From CAZNNH01 sp964574335 (GTDB taxonomy: Bacteria > Acidobacteriota > Vicinamibacteria > Fen-336), in assembly GCA_964574335.1 (NCBI GenBank), contig CAZNNH010000230.1, positions 1-8,124 on the forward strand: 8,124 nt of DNA. The letters are read 5' to 3'. Positions within the stretch are counted from its first letter, which is position 1. The number at the start of each line of letters is the position of its first letter. Below the pieces are notes generated by a model. It saw only the letters and a list, made by a program, of their open reading frames with translations. It had not been told where the DNA came from and made no database searches. A program made the position numbers and the translations under genes. This document shows, piece by piece, positions 1-6,844 of the stretch.

Positions 1-168
1 TTTCGGGGGACACGATCCGGATTCGCCGGCCAGACGAGCGAATCCGGTCCCGGCCTTTCGGGGGACACGATCCGGATTCGCCGGCCAGACGAGCGAATCC
101 GGTCCCGGCCTTTCGGGGGACACGATCCGGATTCGCCGGCCAGACGAGCGAATCCGGTCATGTCCCCC
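1..168. repeat. Tandem array of three 55-bp hairpin-forming repeats
   Basis: Copies run 1-55, 56-110 and 111-159; the first two are identical and the third matches through position 159. Each unit begins TTTCGGGGGACACGAT and holds a perfect 9-bp inverted repeat, CCGGATTCG and CGAATCCGG, around the 13-nt loop CCGGCCAGACGAG. There are no variable spacers, so this is not a CRISPR array. The last copy runs on into an outer arm, TGTCCCCC at 161-168, that pairs with GGGGGACA at 115-122. The array lies 7 nt beyond the stop codon of the minus-strand peptidase. Its GGGGGACACGAT edge resembles, from memory, the flanks of REP-type palindromes mobilised by Y1 (RAYT) transposases, but no transposase is visible here. 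Because position 1 is a unit boundary, the true copy number is unknown. Confidence 0.9.
115..168. repeat. Complete nested inverted repeat (two-armed hairpin)
   Basis: This is the only copy with both arm pairs. The outer arms are GGGGGACA (115-122) and TGTCCCCC (161-168). The inner arms are CCGGATTCG (127-135) and CGAATCCGG (149-157). They are separated by an asymmetric internal loop, CGAT against TCA. Folded, it gives 17 base pairs and a 13-nt loop. It may stabilise or end the minus-strand peptidase mRNA, but no T-run follows on that strand, so it is not a standard intrinsic terminator. It may instead be the intact parent element from which the two shorter tandem copies arose. Confidence 0.75.
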
Positions 169-174
169 AGGACG

Positions 175-2292
175 TCAGTCGGTGCCGGTGAGGCCGCGTT
201 TCTCGAGCAGGGGCTCGATGCTGGGCTCCCGGCCGCGGAAGCGCTTGTAGAGCACCATCGGGTCCTCGGTGTGGCCGCGGGCCAGGATCTCCCGGCGGAA
301 GCGCTGGGCGGTGGCCGGGTCGAAGAGGCCGGCCTCCTTGAAGGCCTGGAACGCGTCCGCGTCCAGCACCTCGGCCCAGACGTAGCTGTAGTAGCCGGCG
401 GCGTAGCCGCCGGCGAAGATGTGGCTGAAGTACGGGCTGCGGTAACGGGTGACGATCTCGGGGATCAGGCCGATCCGGTCGAGGGCCTGCTTCTCGAAGC
501 CGCGCACGTCCCTGGTCGGCGGGCTGGTCAGGGCGTGCCAGCCCATGTCCAGGAACGAGGCCGCCAGGTACTCCACGGTGGCGAAGCCCTGGTTGAACCG
601 GGCGCTCCTCACCAGCTTGTCGACCAGCGACTGGGGGATCGGCTCGCCGGTCTGGTAGTGCCGGGCGTAGCTGCGGAGCACGTCGGGGTGCCGGGCCCAG
701 TTCTCCATGATCTGCGAGGGGAGCTCGACGAAGTCTCTAGGGACGGCGGTTCCCGACAGCGACTCGTAGGCGGCGTCGGACAGCAGGCCGTGCAGGGCGT
801 GGCCGAGCTCGTGAAACATCGTCTCGACCTCCTCCAGGCTCAGCAGGGCGGGCTTGTCCGCGGTGGGCTTGGAGAAGTTGCCGACGTTGTAGATGACGGG
901 GCTGATCCGTCGGCCGTCCAGGCGGGCCTCCTTGCGGAAGGCGCTCATCCAGGCCCCGCCGCTCTTGCTCTCGCGCGGGAAGTAGTCCACGTAGAACAGG
1001 CCCACCGGCGACCCGTCCGCCTCCTCGACCTCGAAGACCTTGACGTCCTGGTGGTACTTGGGGACGTCCGTCCGCTCCACGAAGCGGATGCCGTAGAGCT
1101 TCTGGCAGACCTCGAAGGCGCCCTGGCGGACCCGGTCCAGCTCGAAGTACGGGCGCAGGGTCTCCTCGTCCAGGTCGTACTTGGCCTTGCGCAGCTTCTC
1201 GGCGTAGTACCACCAGTCCCAGGCGGCGAGCTGGAAGTGGCCCCCCTCCTGGTCGATCAGGGCCTGCATCTCGCGGACCTCGCGCCGGGCCACCGGCAGC
1301 GCCGCCTTCCACAGCCGGTCGAGGAGCTGGAAGACGGCGTCCGGCGTCTTGGCCATGTTGCGGTCGAGGACGAAGGCGGCGTGGCTCGGGTAGCCCAGCA
1401 GCTTGGCCCGCTCCAGGCGCAGGCTGACGATGCGGGCGACGTTCTGCTTGTTGTCGAGCTCGTCGTCGCGGTCGCCGCGGGTGATGTAGGCCTTGAACAG
1501 ACGCTCGCGCAGATCGCGCCGCTTGGAGTACTGGAGGAACGGGATCAGGCTCGGCTTGTGGAGGGTGAAGACCCACTTCCCCGGGTGCCCCCGCTCCGCC
1601 GCGGTCTCGGCGGCCGCTGTCACCACGCTCTCGGGGAGCCCGGCCAGGTCGGCCTCGGAGTCGATCACCAGCTCGAAGCGGTTGTTCTCCTTGAGGACGT
1701 TCTCGCCGAACGCCACCGAAAGCACCGACAGCTCCTGGTTGATCTCGCGCAGCCGCGCCTTGGCCACCAGGTCGAGCTTGGCGCCGCCCCGGACGAAGTC
1801 CTGGTAGGTCTCCTCGAGGAGCATCGCCGGCTCGGTGTCGAGATCCAGCTCGGCACGGCGCCGGTAGACAGACTCGATGCGGCGGAACAGGGCCTCGTCG
1901 AGGAGGATGTCGTCCTGGTGGCTCGACAGCAGCGGCGCCGTCTCCTTGGCGACCTTCTGGATCGGGTCGCTGGTGAGGGCGTCCGTGTACATGTTGAAGA
2001 CGGAGTCGACGCGGCGCAGCAGGGCACCGCTGCGCTCGAGGGCCTCGACGGTGTTGGCGAACGACGGCGCCTCGGCCGACTCGGTGATGGCCCGGACCTC
2101 GGCGCGGTGTCGTTCGATCCCCGCCTGGAAGGCGGGAAGGAAATGCTCGGGGCGGATCTGGTCGAAGGGCGGGACGCCGAACGGCGTGCTCCACTCGCCG
2201 ATCAGGGGGTTCCCTCCCGGGTCGGCCGCGACGGCGAGCGCGGCGGGGAGGCACAGCATCAGGGTCATGGTCGCGGTCTTCCAGGATCGCAT
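175..2292 (-). CDS. dcp: Exported M3-family peptidyl-dipeptidase (Dcp-type zinc metallopeptidase)
   Basis: The product is a 705-aa zinc metallopeptidase that should cleave short peptides, typically releasing C-terminal dipeptides. The zinc site is complete: HELGH at residues 494-498 (His494, catalytic Glu495, His498), followed by DFVELPSQ with the third ligand Glu523 at the spacing seen in thimet oligopeptidase and Dcp. The substrate-side motif is also present: His624, then GGYAAGYYSY with Tyr630, Tyr634 and Tyr637. The N-terminal segment NPLIGEWSTPFGVPPFDQI is typical of Dcp. Length is normal for the family. Residues 1-23 form a signal peptide with a hydrophobic core and an AVAA end, and Cys14 is not in a lipobox, so a periplasmic or secreted soluble enzyme is likely. 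ATG at 2292 is preceded by AGGAG (2301-2305 on the plus numbering) with an 8-nt spacer. The gene sits 25 nt downstream of a small exported-protein gene and is probably cotranscribed with it. The M3 family is certain; Dcp rather than oligopeptidase A rests on the motif context and export signal. Confidence 0.95.
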   Translation of the reverse strand: MRSWKTATMTLMLCLPAALAVAADPGGNPLIGEWSTPFGVPPFDQIRPEHFLPAFQAGIERHRAEVRAITESAEAPSFANTVEALERSGALLRRVDSVFNMYTDALTSDPIQKVAKETAPLLSSHQDDILLDEALFRRIESVYRRRAELDLDTEPAMLLEETYQDFVRGGAKLDLVAKARLREINQELSVLSVAFGENVLKENNRFELVIDSEADLAGLPESVVTAAAETAAERGHPGKWVFTLHKPSLIPFLQYSKRRDLRERLFKAYITRGDRDDELDNKQNVARIVSLRLERAKLLGYPSHAAFVLDRNMAKTPDAVFQLLDRLWKAALPVARREVREMQALIDQEGGHFQLAAWDWWYYAEKLRKAKYDLDEETLRPYFELDRVRQGAFEVCQKLYGIRFVERTDVPKYHQDVKVFEVEEADGSPVGLFYVDYFPRESKSGGAWMSAFRKEARLDGRRISPVIYNVGNFSKPTADKPALLSLEEVETMFHELGHALHGLLSDAAYESLSGTAVPRDFVELPSQIMENWARHPDVLRSYARHYQTGEPIPQSLVDKLVRSARFNQGFATVEYLAASFLDMGWHALTSPPTRDVRGFEKQALDRIGLIPEIVTRYRSPYFSHIFAGGYAAGYYSYVWAEVLDADAFQAFKEAGLFDPATAQRFRREILARGHTEDPMVLYKRFRGREPSIEPLLEKRGLTGTD

Positions 2293-2317
2293 GTCTCGGG
2301 CTCCTGCGAATCTCCGG

Positions 2318-2713
2318 CTACTTCGCCTCGGGCTCCGGGGCCTTGCGGGTGGCCTTGAAGGTGAACCAGTTGTCGTCCCAGGTGGCGGATCCCCTCAGCC
2401 CGCCGTCCTTCAGCTTGCCGTGCACCTTGAGCTTGGCGGTGCGGTAGCCGACCTCCGGGGCGGCGTGCTCGCCGCTGAGCTCGAGAACCCCATCCTTGAA
2501 CGTGCCCGTGTACACCTCCCGGTCTCCCTGCTTGGCGGCGACCGCCTCGCCGTCCTGGGTGATCAGCAGCGTCCTCGGATAGCTGCCGCTGTCGTTGCTG
2601 AAGACGAAGTCCCAGGTGCCGTCGAGCTCAGCCGCGCTCGCCGCGGTGGGGAGCAGCAGCGCCGAGCCTAAGAGTGCCAGCACGACGACGAGTACACGGG
2701 ATCGGAGGCTCAT
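2318..2713 (-). CDS. Small exported beta-rich protein of unknown function
   Basis: This gene encodes 131 aa. Residues 1-27 are a clear signal peptide: MSLRSR, a Val/Leu/Ala core, then an ASA cleavage site before AELDG. The mature part has alternating hydrophobic and polar strands with turns, for example ELDGTWDFVF, YPRTLLITQDG, VYTGTFKDGVLELSG, AKLKVHGKL and NWFTFKATR. It ends in a charged PEPEAK tail. The pattern looks like the small lipocalin-like or beta-sandwich 'GTW...TGT...DG..L..SG' modules that occur alone or fused to secreted hydrolases in several GC-rich phyla. That likeness is from memory and gives no activity. ATG at 2713 was chosen because AGGA lies six bases upstream and the signal peptide begins there; an upstream in-frame extension to about 3121 would run through the divergent promoter region and into the beta-galactosidase gene. 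It is 25 nt ahead of the M3 peptidase and likely the first gene of that operon. It could assist the peptidase, but nothing here proves it. Confidence 0.82.
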   Translation of the reverse strand: MSLRSRVLVVVLALLGSALLLPTAASAAELDGTWDFVFSNDSGSYPRTLLITQDGEAVAAKQGDREVYTGTFKDGVLELSGEHAAPEVGYRTAKLKVHGKLKDGGLRGSATWDDNWFTFKATRKAPEPEAK

Positions 2714-2933
2714 GGGGTGTCCTGTCCTTTCGCGAGAATGGAAGAAGAAGAGACATCGGGTGATCGGCCGAGGTGGCGGACGGGGCCGCAGCGCCGTTCG
2801 CGTTCCCGTCGCGTAGGATAACCGATTCTTCTCGCGTGATAGACTCCCGCCCGGCCCGCCCGCTTGCGGGTCGTTGCCCCAGGAGCTCCGCATGCGGCAC
2901 TCCTGTGGGTGCCCGCCGAGGAAGGAGACGACC
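2714..2933. other. Divergent intergenic region between the peptidase operon and the beta-galactosidase gene
   Basis: These 220 bases separate two oppositely transcribed genes and must hold promoters for both, unless transcripts enter from outside. I found no convincing sigma-70 pair on either strand. AT-richer segments around 2814-2845 (TAGGATAACC, GATTCTTC, GTGATAG) are the best candidates for -10 elements. An 8-bp inverted pair is present, CGCGAGAA at 2731-2738 and TTCTCGCG at 2829-2836. A short hairpin, CCCGC-TT-GCGGG, lies at 2859-2870. Confidence 0.5.
2922..2927 (+). promoter_or_regulatory. Ribosome binding site of the beta-galactosidase gene (decides start)
   Basis: AAGGAG lies six bases before the ATG at 2934, an ideal Shine-Dalgarno placement, and the resulting protein starts directly with a signal peptide. 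A competing in-frame ATG at 2892 also has AGGAG (2881-2885) six bases upstream. It would add 14 residues including two cysteines before the signal peptide, so the downstream start is preferred. Confidence 0.7.
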
Positions 2934-5900
2934 ATGACCCAGCGCCGCCTGGCCGTCCGCCTGCTGGTCCCGCTCTTCATCTCGATCCTGCCGGCGAGAA
3001 GCCCCGCCCAGGACCCACCCGACTGGGAGAACCCGGCCGTCTTCGAGCGCAACCAGACCGAGCCCCACGCGACGCTGATGCCCTTCGCCTCCGTCGAGGA
3101 GGCCCGCGCCAACCCGCGCAAGGCCTCGCCCTACTGCCTGCTGCTGAGCGGCACCTGGAAGTTCCGCTGGGCCCAGAACCCGGGCGAGGCGCCCGCCGGC
3201 TTCCAGGACCCGAGCTACGACGTGTCGGGCTGGGACGACATCCGGGTCCCCGGGAACTGGCAGATGTCGGGCTTCGGCCACCCGATGTTCCGCAACGTCG
3301 CCCACCCCTTCCCCGCCACGCCGCCCACGGTCCCGAAGGGCTACAACCCGGTGGGCTCGTACCGGCGGGCCTTCACCGTCCCCGAGGCGTGGGCGGAAAG
3401 GCAGGTCTTCCTCCACTTCGAGGGGGTCAAGTCGGCCTCGCGGGTCTGGATCAACGGCCGCGAGGTCGGCTACAACGAGGGCGGGATGGAGCCGGCCGAG
3501 TACGACGTGACCGGCGTCCTGCAACCCGGCGAGAACACCCTGGCGGTCTGGGTGCTCCGCTACTCCGACGGCACCTACCTGGAAGACCAGGACATGTGGC
3601 GGCTCTCCGGGATCTTCCGCGACGTCTACCTGATGGCGACGCCGAAGGTCCACGTGCGCGACTTCGCCGTCACCACCGATCTGGACGCCGACTACCGGGA
3701 TGCCGAGCTCGCAATCCACGCCGAGCTCGCCAACTACGGCAGCGCCCTGGCCACGGGGCGCCGGCTGCGGGCCACCCTCCTGGACGGCTCGAAGCCCGTC
3801 CTGGATGCCCCTCTTTGGGCCACGGTCGCCGACCTGGTGCCGGGCACGCCCCGGCCGGTGTCACTCTCCGGGCCGGTCCACCAGCCTCGGCTGTGGTCGG
3901 CCGAGCACCCCAACCTCTACACCCTGGTCCTCGAGCTGCTGGGCCGGGACGGCTCGGTCGCCGAGGTGCTGAGCTGCCGGGTCGGCTTCCGGGAGATCGA
4001 GGTCAAGGACCAGGCCCTCCTCATCAACGGGCAGCCGGTCAAGCTCAACGCCGTCAACAGCCACGTCCAGCACCCCGATACCGGACGGACCATGGACCTC
4101 GACACCATGCGCCGGGACCTTGTCCTGATGAAGCGCTTCAACGTCAACGCCGTGCGTACCTCGCACTACCCGCCCAACGTCGAGTACCTGGATCTGGCCG
4201 ACGAGCTGGGCGTGTACGTGATCGACGAGACCGGCGACGAAGCCCACGCCACCGAGTACCTCTCCGAGCGTCCCGAGTGGCGGGCCACCTACGTCGACCG
4301 CGGCCGGCAAATGGTGCAACGCGATCGCAACCACCCGAGCGTGATCATCTGGAGCGCCGGAAACGAGAGCGGCTCCGGCGACAACATCTGCGCCGTGATC
4401 GCCGAGGGCAAGCGGCTCGACCCGAGCCGGCCGGCCTGGCTCTACGGCGGCAACAACGACTACTTCCCCGCCAACCACCCCCTCGACTGCGAGGACATCG
4501 TCGGCCCCCGCTATCCCACCCCCTTCGAGCTCAAGACGCGGGTGGCGCTGCTCCCGGCAGACCAGGCCCCGCGCCCCTCCTTCATGGACGAGTACGCGGC
4601 CGCTACCGGCAACAGCCTGGGGGCCCTCGACGAGTACTGGGAGGTGATCTGGAACCACCCCCGCACCATCGGCGGCGCGGTCTGGGACTGGGTGAGCCCG
4701 GGCCTCCGCTTCAAGTGGATCCAAACCGAGGACGCCTCGCCCCACCACAACCACGGCGCCCTGATGGGCCGGGCCACGCTGGTCCCGGGCCACCGGGGCC
4801 AGGCGGTGGCCCTCAGCGGCCACGACGAGTGGGTGGAGATCTACCGCGACCCGAGCCTCGACATCGAGGGCGACCAGCTCACCCTCTCGGCGTGGGTGCT
4901 CCCGCGCGCCTGGAACGGGACCGGCCCCATCGTCACCAAGGGCGACCACCAGTTCGGCCTTCAGCAGATAGCGGCGGACCAGCTCGAGCTCTACATCCAC
5001 GACCGGCGGCGGGTCTCGGTGAAGGCCAGCACCCCCCAGGGGTGGGAGGGGGCCTGGCACCAGGTGGCCGGCGTCTACGACGGTCACGAGCTGCGGCTCC
5101 TGGTGGATGGGAGGGTGCTCGCCTCCACCCCCCACTCGGGGACCATCGACGCGGGGGCGTTCCCGGTCAACGTCGGCCGCAACGCCGAGCTCCACGGGCA
5201 GGAGCATCCGGGCGAGCTCTTGAGCGCCGTCATCGACCAGGTCCGGGTCTTCGCCCGGGCGCTGGGCGCCGACGAGCTGGACCGGGACACGCCCGAGCTC
5301 CGTCGGCAGGCCCGGCTCTGGCTCGACTTCGACCGCGCCTCTGAGAAGGGCGAGCTCTACAGCCTGGGCATCGGCGGTCGCTCGTACGGGGTGGTGTGGC
5401 CGGACCGGACGCCGCAGCCGGAGCTGTGGCAGCTCAAGAAGTCGGCCCAGCCGGTGCAGGTCGAGGCCGTCGACCTGGCCGGGGGATGGGTCCGGATCCG
5501 GAACCGCCACGCCTTCACCGACCTCTCCGAGCTTCACGCCGAGTGGCGCCTGATGCAGGACGCCGAGGTCCTCCAGAGCGGCCGTCTCGAGCTCAGACTG
5601 CCGCCGCTCCAGGAGCGGCTGCTACAGGTCCCCTTCGCGCCTCCCGAGCCGAAGCCCGGCGCCGAGTACCGGCTCGAGATCTCCTTCACGCTGCCACAGG
5701 AGACCCCCTGGGCGCCGGCCGGGCACGAGGTCGCCTTCGAGCAGCTCGAGCTGCCGATCGACGTCCCGGCGCGGCCGAGACTCGACCCGGGCTCGATGCC
5801 TCCGCTCCGCCTCTCGGACCTGCCCGACCGGCTGCTGGTCGCCGGCCAGGGCTTCGAGTACGCGTTCGACAAGACCGCGGGCACGCTGTCCTCGCTCCGG

Positions 5901-6776
5901 ATCCAGGGGGTCGAGCTTCTGGAGCGCGGGCCCCGGGCCAACGTCTTCCGGGCGCCGCTGGCCAACGAGCGGGACGCGTGGGGCCTGTTCCGGGGCCGGC
6001 TCTCCACCCACCGCGAGGGGATGGGCAACGACATCGCCAACGGATGGCGGGCGCTCGGCCTGGACCGCCTGACCCACCACGTGGAGGGCTTCCGCTCACG
6101 GAAACGGAGCCAGACGGAGGTGGTGGTCGAGATCCGCGCCCACGCCAGCTTCGACGAGGTGAAGCAGACCGGGTTCGGCTCCGGCTTCGACCTCGCCTAC
6201 GCGTACCGCATCCTGGGCAGCGGTGACGTCCTGCTGGAGGTCGAGATCAAGCCCCAGGACCGGATGCCGGACTGGCTCCCGAAGGCCGGGCTCCAGATGG
6301 CGCTCCGGCCGGGCTTCTTTCGGCTCTCGTGGTACGGCCGCGGTCCGTACGAGACCTACCCGGACCGCAAGACCGGGGCCCGGATCGGGGTCTACGAGGG
6401 GAGCGTCGCCGACCAGTACACGCCGTACCTGGTCCCCCAGGACTACGGCAACAAGTGCGACGTGCGCTGGGCCACCCTCGTCAACCCGGCGGGGATCGGG
6501 CTTTTCGTGGCCGGGCTCGAGCCGCTCCACCTGAGCGCCCAGATCCACGACACGGACAACCTGGCCCGGGCCGTCTATCCGTTCCAGCTCCGGCCCACGG
6601 GCGCCGTCACCCTCAACCTCGATCACGCCGTCTCCGGGGTCGGCGGCACCGCCATCTCGGTGCTCGATCAGTACCGCGTGTTCCCGAGGCCCTACCGGTA
6701 CACGGTCCGGCTGAGGCCGTTCCTGACCAGCCGCGAGGGACCCCGGTCCCTGTACGCACAAGGGATCCCCCGTTGA
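2934..6776 (+). CDS. Exported GH2 beta-galactosidase (LacZ-like) with inserted LamG domain
   Basis: This 1280-aa protein hydrolyses terminal beta-galactosides by a retaining mechanism. Numbering is from the ATG at 2934. Residues 1-25 are a signal peptide (RR n-region, hydrophobic core, SPA end). The GH2 sugar-binding domain is about 30-240, with SDGTYLEDQDMWR near 211. A beta-sandwich follows at 242-352 and the TIM barrel starts at about 354. Catalytic residues are present: acid/base Glu478 in IIWSAGNESG and nucleophile Glu553 in MDEYAAATGNS. Equivalents of E. coli Glu416/His418 (Glu436, His438) and His357/His391 (His377, His411) are kept, so a LacZ-type metal site is likely. Residues about 609-785 are a LamG/ConA-like domain (LTLSAWV...WHQVAGVYDG.ELRLLVDG...IDQVRVFARAL) inserted after VWDWV and before WPDRTPQPEL. 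Domain 4 follows at 842-942 and the Bgal_small_N domain at 965-1263 (WYGRGPYETYPDR, QDYGNKCDVRW). The LacZ Trp999 region, normally GGDDSW, reads GGTAISVL, so the natural substrate may not be lactose. The protein is probably periplasmic or surface-exposed. It lies upstream of a glucokinase gene on the same strand. Confidence 0.93.
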   Translation: MTQRRLAVRLLVPLFISILPARSPAQDPPDWENPAVFERNQTEPHATLMPFASVEEARANPRKASPYCLLLSGTWKFRWAQNPGEAPAGFQDPSYDVSGWDDIRVPGNWQMSGFGHPMFRNVAHPFPATPPTVPKGYNPVGSYRRAFTVPEAWAERQVFLHFEGVKSASRVWINGREVGYNEGGMEPAEYDVTGVLQPGENTLAVWVLRYSDGTYLEDQDMWRLSGIFRDVYLMATPKVHVRDFAVTTDLDADYRDAELAIHAELANYGSALATGRRLRATLLDGSKPVLDAPLWATVADLVPGTPRPVSLSGPVHQPRLWSAEHPNLYTLVLELLGRDGSVAEVLSCRVGFREIEVKDQALLINGQPVKLNAVNSHVQHPDTGRTMDLDTMRRDLVLMKRFNVNAVRTSHYPPNVEYLDLADELGVYVIDETGDEAHATEYLSERPEWRATYVDRGRQMVQRDRNHPSVIIWSAGNESGSGDNICAVIAEGKRLDPSRPAWLYGGNNDYFPANHPLDCEDIVGPRYPTPFELKTRVALLPADQAPRPSFMDEYAAATGNSLGALDEYWEVIWNHPRTIGGAVWDWVSPGLRFKWIQTEDASPHHNHGALMGRATLVPGHRGQAVALSGHDEWVEIYRDPSLDIEGDQLTLSAWVLPRAWNGTGPIVTKGDHQFGLQQIAADQLELYIHDRRRVSVKASTPQGWEGAWHQVAGVYDGHELRLLVDGRVLASTPHSGTIDAGAFPVNVGRNAELHGQEHPGELLSAVIDQVRVFARALGADELDRDTPELRRQARLWLDFDRASEKGELYSLGIGGRSYGVVWPDRTPQPELWQLKKSAQPVQVEAVDLAGGWVRIRNRHAFTDLSELHAEWRLMQDAEVLQSGRLELRLPPLQERLLQVPFAPPEPKPGAEYRLEISFTLPQETPWAPAGHEVAFEQLELPIDVPARPRLDPGSMPPLRLSDLPDRLLVAGQGFEYAFDKTAGTLSSLRIQGVELLERGPRANVFRAPLANERDAWGLFRGRLSTHREGMGNDIANGWRALGLDRLTHHVEGFRSRKRSQTEVVVEIRAHASFDEVKQTGFGSGFDLAYAYRILGSGDVLLEVEIKPQDRMPDWLPKAGLQMALRPGFFRLSWYGRGPYETYPDRKTGARIGVYEGSVADQYTPYLVPQDYGNKCDVRWATLVNPAGIGLFVAGLEPLHLSAQIHDTDNLARAVYPFQLRPTGAVTLNLDHAVSGVGGTAISVLDQYRVFPRPYRYTVRLRPFLTSREGPRSLYAQGIPR

Positions 6777-6784
6777 GCGGACGC

Positions 6785-6790
6785 TATAAT
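6785..6790 (+). promoter_or_regulatory. Possible -10 element (TATAAT) ahead of the glucokinase gene
   Basis: An exact TATAAT hexamer stands out in this GC-rich intergenic stretch, eight bases after the beta-galactosidase stop codon. It would start transcription near 6797 with a leader of about 48 nt. No good -35 hexamer lies 16-18 bases upstream (that region reads AGGGATCCCC), and there is no TGn extension. It may therefore depend on an activator, or be chance. Confidence 0.35.
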
Positions 6791-6808
6791 CAACGCACCC
6801 GTGGGGCG

Positions 6809-6820
6809 GCCCACGTGGGC
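6809..6820. promoter_or_regulatory. Perfect 12-bp palindrome, candidate operator
   Basis: GCCCACGTGGGC is a perfect palindrome centred 19 bp past the end of the TATAAT hexamer, in the leader of the glucokinase gene. It overlaps a short hairpin, GTGGG-GCGG-CCCAC (6801-6814). Its position just downstream of a possible transcription start would suit a repressor site. The length and symmetry fit a dimeric regulator, but no regulator gene is in the window. Confidence 0.4.
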
Positions 6821-6844
6821 GCCCGTGGCTGGGAGGTTCGATAG

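Noticed and set aside
1..159. CRISPR array
   Set aside because: The repeats are directly adjacent with no unique spacers, and no cas gene is present.
160..2358. A 732-aa open frame on the plus strand covering the whole M3 peptidase gene
   Set aside because: It is antisense to a gene with an intact HELGH zinc site and signal peptide. Its translation is a low-complexity Val/Leu/Gly/Glu-rich string without recognisable motifs, as expected from the complement of a GC-rich gene.
2859..2870. Hairpin CCCGC-TT-GCGGG as a terminator or riboswitch part
   Set aside because: The stem is only 4-5 bp with no T-run and no wider conserved-looking structure; such hairpins are common at this GC content.
2714..3121. 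N-terminal extension of the small exported protein on the minus strand
   Set aside because: It would cover the intergenic region and the start of the beta-galactosidase gene. The signal peptide and Shine-Dalgarno place the start at 2713.
2864..5344. An 826-aa open frame on the plus strand overlapping the beta-galactosidase gene in another frame
   Set aside because: It is Arg/Pro/Gly-rich with no domain; it is a frame shadow of the GH2 gene.
3861..5537. A 558-aa open frame on the minus strand inside the beta-galactosidase gene
   Set aside because: It is repetitive Val/Asp/Gly/Leu-rich sequence with no motifs, while the opposite strand carries a complete GH2 domain series.
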